A stretch of 64,000 nt of DNA, from the NCBI GenBank assembly GCA_015709575.1, contig CP054190.1, positions 2,354,616-2,418,615 on the forward strand, written 5' to 3'. This document shows, one piece after another, positions 58,778-64,000 of this stretch. The position numbers and the translations under genes were made by a program. This stretch comes from Planctomycetia bacterium (GTDB taxonomy: Bacteria; Planctomycetota; Phycisphaerae; UBA1845; Fen-1342). Under the pieces are notes generated by a model that saw only the letters and a list, made by a program, of their open reading frames with translations, did no database searches and was not told where the DNA came from. Every line of letters begins with the position of its first letter. Within the stretch, counting starts at the first letter, position 1.

Positions 58778-59785
58778 ATGTCGCACGATCAAACATTGGA
58801 TGGCCAACTGCTGGACCTGTATCTCGGAGCGCTTTCCGATTCCGAGCGCGCCGCGCTGCAGCAGCGGCTGGCAGCCGACCCGCAGCTCGCGACCCGGCAT
58901 GCCGCGCTCGCCGGCGTCTTTACAGCGCTGCGGTCGGCCGCCAGCGACGTCCCTGAGCCGCCGACCGACCTCATCCAACGCACTTGCGCCCGCGTGGCCG
59001 CAGCACCGCCGCTGCGCGTCCGACGACCGGTGGAACGTGGCGAGGCGACCTTGGTCCGTCGCGTGTTCGGTCTCCGCGACGTGATCGCGACCGCGGCGAT
59101 GGTCGTATTGATCGTGGGCGTGGGCGTGCCGTCGCTGCTGCATGTGCGGGAGCGCGGTCAGCGCGTCATGTGCTCGGCCCAGTTGGCGCAACTCGGTCAG
59201 GCGATGGGCAGCTATGCGACGGCTCACGCGGGGTCACTGCCCTTCGCGGGCTGGAGCCCGCGGGCGAGTTGGGCACCATCCAGCGACCCGACGGCCGAAG
59301 TTCGCCCGAACCGCCGACACCTGTTCCCGGTGGTGCGAGCCGGCACGGTGTCTCCGCGGGCGCTCATCTGCCCCTCCACGACGGACGTGCCCATTCCGGC
59401 GGCGAAGGTCCGCGAGCTGGAGGATTTTCCGGATGCGCGGAATCTCAGCTTCGCCTACCAGAACATGGCCGGCCGGCGTCCGACCCTGAACCGCACGCCG
59501 TCGGACATGCCGATCGCCGCCGACGACAACCCCATCTTTGATCGCGGGCGTTTTCTGATGGCGGACATCCCCACCCGCCTTGGCCTGCAGCACCCGTGGG
59601 CGGTCAACTCGCGCACCCACGCCGGTCGCGGCCAGAACGTGCTGACGCTCGGCGGTCGCGTGATCTGGACCACCTCCCCGGACGTCGGCATCGACGCCGA
59701 CAACATCTGGACGCTGCACGGTGTGCAAGGCTATCAGGGTCGCGAAGGCCCCGGCGCGGAGACGGACACCCACCTGCTCAAGTGA
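58778..59785 (+). CDS. Putative anti-sigma membrane protein with type II-pilin-like C-terminal part
   Basis: The ATG at 58778 starts a 335-residue protein with an acidic N-terminal helical domain (GQLLDLYLGALSDSERAAL...) like anti-sigma factor zinc-finger/DUF domains, one membrane span (VIATAAMVVLIVGVGVPSLL), then a periplasmic part. There MCSAQLAQLGQAMGSYA, LICPSTTDVP and a terminal HAGRGQNVLTLGGRVIW segment follow the plan of DUF1559 planctomycete pilin-like proteins, whose H-X9-DG motif here reads GG instead of DG. It lies after the ECF sigma gene and probably regulates it. Confidence 0.72.
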   Translation: MSHDQTLDGQLLDLYLGALSDSERAALQQRLAADPQLATRHAALAGVFTALRSAASDVPEPPTDLIQRTCARVAAAPPLRVRRPVERGEATLVRRVFGLRDVIATAAMVVLIVGVGVPSLLHVRERGQRVMCSAQLAQLGQAMGSYATAHAGSLPFAGWSPRASWAPSSDPTAEVRPNRRHLFPVVRAGTVSPRALICPSTTDVPIPAAKVRELEDFPDARNLSFAYQNMAGRRPTLNRTPSDMPIAADDNPIFDRGRFLMADIPTRLGLQHPWAVNSRTHAGRGQNVLTLGGRVIWTTSPDVGIDADNIWTLHGVQGYQGREGPGAETDTHLLK

Positions 59786-59819
59786 TTCTCACGCGGACCG
59801 CGGACCACTCCACCGCGCT

Positions 59820-60803
59820 TCATGCGTCCAACCCCAGCCGAATCGCATTCTCGGCGTACACCTTTCGCAAGGTCTCCGGCGGCAGGTTCACCCCGCGCAG
59901 CAGCGGCGCTCCCACCGCATCGGGGTCTTCGATCGGACTCAGCCCGTCGTGAGCGGTCTCCCAAAGTGTGCGCTGCGCCCAGTAACGGCTGGCGTAATGG
60001 TCAAAGTCGTGCCGCGGCTCGGTCACGCAATCGCTGCCAAACAGCACCCGATCCGCGTTGCGAATCACCAGCTCCCGCACGCGCTGTGGATGACGCGACA
60101 CCTCCCGCACCACCCATTTCGTCGCGCTGGTGTCGATCACGTAATTCGGATGCCGGTCGAACAACTCCTGCAACAGGTCGCAGTCCTCGACCGTCCCGCC
60201 CATGTGAGCGCCGATCACCAGCCGCGGGCTGACGCGTCGCAGCAGGTGCTCCAACTGTTGATACTGCGCTCGCTTCGTACCGAATCGGGCCGTATCCGCA
60301 TAGCGCGAATTCCACCACAGGGTCGGATCGCCGACGTGAACCATGAACGAATATCCCAGGTCGAGCGCGTGCGCGATGATCGGCTCCATGAAGGGGTGGT
60401 CGAGCGTCAGTCCGTGCTCGTCGCGCATCGGCGGCGCAACCCAAAACTTGCACAATGTTGCGCCCAAATCGCGGAATTCGGCGAGATCCGCCCGCCATTG
60501 TCGTGAAAAGGCGTCCGTCAGCGCGAATTCCGCCCATCGCGGCACGGCGATGAAGCCCACCCGCCGGCCCCAGCGCTCACGCAGCCTGGGCGCCTCCAGG
60601 ATGGACTGCATCGACAGCACGCGCCGCACTCCGTACGCAGCCGCCGCCTCAAAAAAGGCCTCCACCCCCTCCGCGGTTCGAACGTGAGTGTGGACGTCGA
60701 ACAGCGGCACATCCACGGCCCATTGCGGGACGCGCCGATAGTCCAGCCCGATCAGGTTGGAGGGGTTGACAGGCTTGTCACCGGCCGCCGGACTCATCGT
60801 CAT
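59820..60803 (-). CDS. Amidohydrolase-family (TatD/PHP-like) protein
   Basis: A 327-residue metal-dependent hydrolase. FDVHTHV at about residues 35-41 supplies two metal-binding His, and MVHVGDPTLWWN, GAHMGGTVEDC and VLFGSDCVTEP supply further ligands in the amidohydrolase-2 order. Substrate unknown; such enzymes act as decarboxylases or hydrolases. Convergent in position with the anti-sigma gene, 34 bases apart, and divergent from the histidine kinase gene. Confidence 0.85.
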   Translation of the reverse strand: MTMSPAAGDKPVNPSNLIGLDYRRVPQWAVDVPLFDVHTHVRTAEGVEAFFEAAAAYGVRRVLSMQSILEAPRLRERWGRRVGFIAVPRWAEFALTDAFSRQWRADLAEFRDLGATLCKFWVAPPMRDEHGLTLDHPFMEPIIAHALDLGYSFMVHVGDPTLWWNSRYADTARFGTKRAQYQQLEHLLRRVSPRLVIGAHMGGTVEDCDLLQELFDRHPNYVIDTSATKWVVREVSRHPQRVRELVIRNADRVLFGSDCVTEPRHDFDHYASRYWAQRTLWETAHDGLSPIEDPDAVGAPLLRGVNLPPETLRKVYAENAIRLGLDA

Positions 60804-60894
60804 CGACCCTCAGCCGTTCGCGGTGCCGCGATTCAGGTGGCGAGCCGTCAGCGGCTTCGCTTGCCGCGGACGCGCCCCGCGGGATAATCCCGGA

Positions 60895-61956
60895 ATGATA
60901 CGCGGCTTCGGCCACGCGCTGTTTTACCTGCTGGCGCTCGGAGTGCTGCTTTCCGGTGGCGCGGCGCTGGCCGCGAATCCCGGGGCGTGGCAGGCGATTC
61001 TGATATGCGTCACGGGTGCGCTGGCCACGTCGCTGATCTGCGAGCGTTTGGCGCGGCGCTATCTGCGCAGCACGTTAGGGGCCTTGCGGCGCGTCGCCGA
61101 TGACGTCGGCCACGGCCGGCCGGCCAGCGCGATCGAGGCGCACCCAGGCGACGATTTCTACAAGCTCGCGTCGGCGATCAACCTTGTCGCGGCGCGGCTG
61201 AGCGAAGCCACGCGCCGCCAGCGCGAGCTGCACGACGAGTTGCGCCGCCGCGAACGACTGGCCTTCCTCGGCGAGCTGGCCGCCACTGTCGCCCATGAGG
61301 TGAACAATCCGCTCGACGGCGTGCAGAGCTGCGTGCGGATCCTGCGCCGCAGCGAGGATCCGGTCCGCGCCGCGCAGATGCTGGACCTGATCGACTCCGG
61401 GCTTGGGCGCATCGCCATGATTGTGCGCCGCCTGCTCACGCTCGCACGAGAAAACGTGATCAAGCCGACGCCGACTCCCGTGCGCGTCGTGCTCACCCGC
61501 GCCATCACCGCCGTCCAAGCCATGCTCGGCGCGGGAATCACGCTTCAGCGGCTCGACAGCGATGAGCCTGATGTCGCCGCCGTCGATCCGCAACTGCTGG
61601 AGCAGGTGTTCGTGAACCTGCTGACGAACGCCGCCGACAGCATGCCCGGCGGCGGCGCGCTTGTCGTTGCTCAGCGCTGCGAGCAAGTCGGCAACCCTGA
61701 TCGAGCCGCCGGGCTGGTGCACGTCAGCATCCGCGACACCGGCCACGGCATTCCGCCCGACCTGCTGCCGCACATCTTCGAGCCGTTTGTCACCACCAAG
61801 CGCGATGGCAAGGGCACCGGCCTGGGGCTGCCCATCGCCGCACGGATCATCGACGCCCACCACGGCGCGCTGACGGTGGAAACGCACGAGGATGCCCCGG
61901 GCGTGACGTTCCATGTGCGGATTCCGCGGATCGATACGGCTGCACCCGCGCGCTGA
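60895..61956 (+). CDS. Membrane sensor histidine kinase
   Basis: A 353-residue kinase (ATG 60895; the frame opens earlier). Two membrane spans (LFYLLALGVLLSGGAAL and AILICVTGALATSLIC) flank a short loop, then a HAMP-like linker, the H box VAHEVNNPLDG with His134, and the HATPase domain with NLLTNAADS N box, DTGHGIPP and GTGLGLPI. It has no receiver domain and no obvious sensor domain. A cognate response regulator is not adjacent. Confidence 0.92.
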   Translation: MIRGFGHALFYLLALGVLLSGGAALAANPGAWQAILICVTGALATSLICERLARRYLRSTLGALRRVADDVGHGRPASAIEAHPGDDFYKLASAINLVAARLSEATRRQRELHDELRRRERLAFLGELAATVAHEVNNPLDGVQSCVRILRRSEDPVRAAQMLDLIDSGLGRIAMIVRRLLTLARENVIKPTPTPVRVVLTRAITAVQAMLGAGITLQRLDSDEPDVAAVDPQLLEQVFVNLLTNAADSMPGGGALVVAQRCEQVGNPDRAAGLVHVSIRDTGHGIPPDLLPHIFEPFVTTKRDGKGTGLGLPIAARIIDAHHGALTVETHEDAPGVTFHVRIPRIDTAAPAR

Positions 61957-61968
61957 AGCGCCGCGCGC

Positions 61969-62667
61969 TCATTTCTCCTCCGGCTTTTCTTCCGACGCGC
62001 CCCCCTTCGGCTGAAAGTCCAGCGATGCCGAATTGATGCAATAGCGAACGCCGGTCGGCGCCGGACCGTCGTTGAAGACGTGTCCGAGGTGCGCGCCGCA
62101 GCGCGTGCACGTCACCTCGGTCCGAATCATGCCGTGCGAGCGATCCTCGGTCTCGGTGATGCGCCCGCCGTCGGCGGGCGTGTGAAACGCCGGCCAGCCA
62201 CAGCCGGAGTTGTACTTCGCGTCAGATACGAACAGCGTTTCTCCGCAACAGATGCAGGTGTAAGTGCCCGGCTCGAAGTGTTTGTCGAACTTGCCGGTAA
62301 ACGCGCGCTCCGTTCCTTTCTGCCGCGTGACGTAAAATTGCTCCGCTGTCAGGCGCTTCCGCCACTCCGCATCCGAAACCTTTGATAGATCGCCGGGCAT
62401 GCTGGTCGCCGGCTTGTCCTCCTGCGCTCGCTTCATGCCGCGCTCCTCCGATTGAACCGGCGAATCGCCGGACACGTTACCGCCACCAAACGCCAATCCC
62501 GGCCCGCCGTCGCGCGGCGCAGCACTCTCCGCACTCCTGCCGGTCTCCGCTCCTTCGCGATGTACGTTCTGACTACTCGGGCGGCATCCCGCCAAGGCCG
62601 CCGCCAGACCCGCACAAATCAACGCCGTCATGAATCGTTGCACCACACGCGCTCCTGGCATCCGCAT
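61969..62667 (-). CDS. msrB: Peptide-methionine (R)-S-oxide reductase, lipoprotein form
   Basis: The ATG at 62667 with GAGGG upstream starts a 232-residue protein. The lipobox LAALAGC is at about residue 25-28. The MsrB domain has two Zn-binding Cys pairs ([10 protein letters not shown] and [12 protein letters not shown]) and the catalytic [11 protein letters not shown]. An acidic/Gly-rich spacer separates the anchor from the domain. It repairs oxidised methionine at the envelope. 320 bases of gene-free DNA separate it from the downstream HAD gene. Confidence 0.93.
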   Translation of the reverse strand: MRMPGARVVQRFMTALICAGLAAALAGCRPSSQNVHREGAETGRSAESAAPRDGGPGLAFGGGNVSGDSPVQSEERGMKRAQEDKPATSMPGDLSKVSDAEWRKRLTAEQFYVTRQKGTERAFTGKFDKHFEPGTYTCICCGETLFVSDAKYNSGCGWPAFHTPADGGRITETEDRSHGMIRTEVTCTRCGAHLGHVFNDGPAPTGVRYCINSASLDFQPKGGASEEKPEEK

Positions 62668-62989
62668 ACCCTCGCGGAGTCGATCCGCCTCGGCGAGCAC
62701 TCCCACCGGGGTGCCCGCGCCCCTGCTTCAACCATCACGCGGGGAATTTCGTCGCACCCGCGCCGCTTTTGCGAACCGGCGCCCCGCGCGGCCCACGATT
62801 CAATCGTAGGACCACCTCGTTCGCCCGACCACCCTGATCGTGCTGGCACACTGACGCTTGCTCGAGGGGTTAGATGCGGCGACCCGCTCAACCGTATCCA
62901 AATTATGGTTGCCCTGTCGGCACGGCGCCTGAACGAAGCCTGCGTCCCCCTTTCACCGCGCCACCGGTTGCCCTACCCTGCCGCGTTCC
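62668..62989. other. Gene-free stretch between msrB and the HAD gene
   Basis: No supported gene; the divergent arrangement of msrB (minus) and the HAD phosphatase (plus) suggests that it holds both promoters. No strong consensus promoter was identified. Confidence 0.4.
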
Positions 62990-63874
62990 ATGACTCGAAT
63001 CTCGGACGCCCCCATGCCCTCGCGAAGCGCCTGCCGCTACGACCTGCTGGCCGTCGATCTCGACGGCACGCTGCTCGATCGGCGTGATCGAATCCCGGCG
63101 CGCAACCGGGAAGCGCTGCACCGCGCTCACGAATCCGGCGTACGGGTCGTCCTCTGCACCGGGCGCGCTTACGCCGAAACGCGCCCCGTGCTGCGCGAGC
63201 TGGGCCTTGATCTAGACGCCGCGGTGACCGTCTTTGGCGCGCTGGTCACGGATGTGCGAACCGAACGGCCGCTGGCCGCCACGCCGATGGACGCCGACAC
63301 CGGGCGCGCCGTGGCCGAGGTGTTTCTCGCGCACGGCTACCCGCCGGTCTGGCTCAGCGACGGGGCAAACGGCGTCGACGGATTCGAATTTGAGGCGCCC
63401 CGTCGCCATGCCGGTTACGCGCTGTGGCGCGCCTGGTCCGCCTGCCGCATCGAATCCCGACCGACTCCGCTGCCCGGCGACCTGCCGCCGCCGTTGCGAA
63501 TCTCGATCATCGGCGAGCACGACAGCCTCGCCGAGGTGGCTGGCAGCCTGCGAACGCAGGTGGGCGATCGAATCGTGTTCAACGAGCTGCGAGTGCCGTC
63601 GGCGCGCGTCACCGTGCTTGAGGCTTTCGCCGCCGGCGTGAACAAGTGGACCGGCATCCGCCGCCTGTGCAACGCCTGGGGCATCGACCCACAGCGCACC
63701 GTCGCCATCGGCGACGAGGTGAACGACGTGGACATGCTCCGCAGCGCCGGTCTCGGCGTCGCGATGGGCAACGCCCGCCCGGAAGTGCAGTCCGCCGCGC
63801 GAGTGGTCACAGCGTCAAACGAGGAGTGCGGTGTCGCGCAGCTCGTGGAGCGCGTTCTGAGCGGCGAAATCTAG
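62990..63874 (+). CDS. Cof-type HAD phosphatase
   Basis: A 294-residue HAD hydrolase (start 62990; ATG 63014 also possible). Motif I is LLAVDLDGTLLD with the nucleophile Asp, motif II CTGRAYAE, motif III near VNKWTGIRRL (Lys), and motif IV GDEVNDVDML. The Cof-type C2 cap lies in the middle. It dephosphorylates sugar phosphates or nucleotides; the exact substrate cannot be read. The last 126 bases of the window carry no gene. Confidence 0.88.
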   Translation: MTRISDAPMPSRSACRYDLLAVDLDGTLLDRRDRIPARNREALHRAHESGVRVVLCTGRAYAETRPVLRELGLDLDAAVTVFGALVTDVRTERPLAATPMDADTGRAVAEVFLAHGYPPVWLSDGANGVDGFEFEAPRRHAGYALWRAWSACRIESRPTPLPGDLPPPLRISIIGEHDSLAEVAGSLRTQVGDRIVFNELRVPSARVTVLEAFAAGVNKWTGIRRLCNAWGIDPQRTVAIGDEVNDVDMLRSAGLGVAMGNARPEVQSAARVVTASNEECGVAQLVERVLSGEI

Positions 63875-64000
63875 CCGCGCGTACCCCGGCGGCGGCGCGG
63901 GGCCGAGTCCCCCGCTGTCCTTGGGCCGGATCGCGGCGTGAAGTGGCGAAGTTCAACGGAGCCGCCTGCGTTGTTTGCCCCCTACGCTCGAACCGAAGTC

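Overview
The window looks like chromosomal DNA of a high-GC planctomycete, probably Phycisphaerae-like. The clues are a PEP-CTERM protein, several dockerin-like EF-hand repeat proteins with the planctomycete NNFDIDPFV signature, GFTLIE pseudopilins, an anti-sigma/type II-pilin-like hybrid and a lone rpsP-trmD-rplS operon. This is inferred from protein features; no rRNA is present. The left 38 kb is a large accessory region that behaves like an integrated conjugative plasmid or ICE. The right 24 kb is ordinary chromosome.

Accessory region, transfer half (1-17.2 kb). A tight leftward operon (4.0 kb to beyond the left edge) carries a YkvA-like membrane protein, a ParB-like protein, a 30-residue membrane peptide, a VirD4/TraD-type coupling ATPase and small membrane proteins. 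Then come a serine resolvase with a res-like region, small secreted proteins, a dockerin-like protein, two type II/IV-like pseudopilins, and a MobF relaxase-helicase with a candidate oriT upstream. A protein with exact 41-residue tandem repeats and a rightward operon of small element proteins, including an orphan DNA methyltransferase, follow.

Maintenance and cargo (17.2-27.8 kb). A TGCCAGC inverted-repeat cluster is separated from parA by an intact 944-bp IS5-type element. ParA, a small ribbon-helix-helix partner and a RepL-like replication protein form a plasmid maintenance block. Next are a large unknown Ala/Gly-rich protein, a PEP-CTERM protein, an XRE-type regulator with paired operators, a RloC/PrrC-like ATPase with a zinc-hook motif, and ArdC antirestriction.

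Defence island (27.8-37.5 kb). An almost fully overlapping operon encodes HTH regulator, Dcm methyltransferase, Vsr endonuclease, MORC/MutL-type GHKL ATPase, Z1-domain SF2 ATPase and a PD-(D/E)XK protein. It is followed by an AbiEi/AbiEii system with its own palindromic operator. A pair of similar ~60-bp palindromic repeats brackets the island.

Chromosomal part (38-64 kb): a lipoprotein hydrolase flanked by 62-bp direct repeats, an MFS transporter, AlkD-like DNA repair protein, glycogen branching enzyme, CPBP protease, a coiled-coil membrane protein, a Cys-rich secreted peptide downstream of an 18-nt C/G tract, rpsP-trmD-rplS, a dockerin-like secreted protein, peptide ABC permeases, tRNA-Gln, a DinB protein with a sigma-54 activator, an ECF sigma factor with its putative anti-sigma partner, an amidohydrolase, a histidine kinase, MsrB and a Cof-type HAD phosphatase. 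No CRISPR array was seen.
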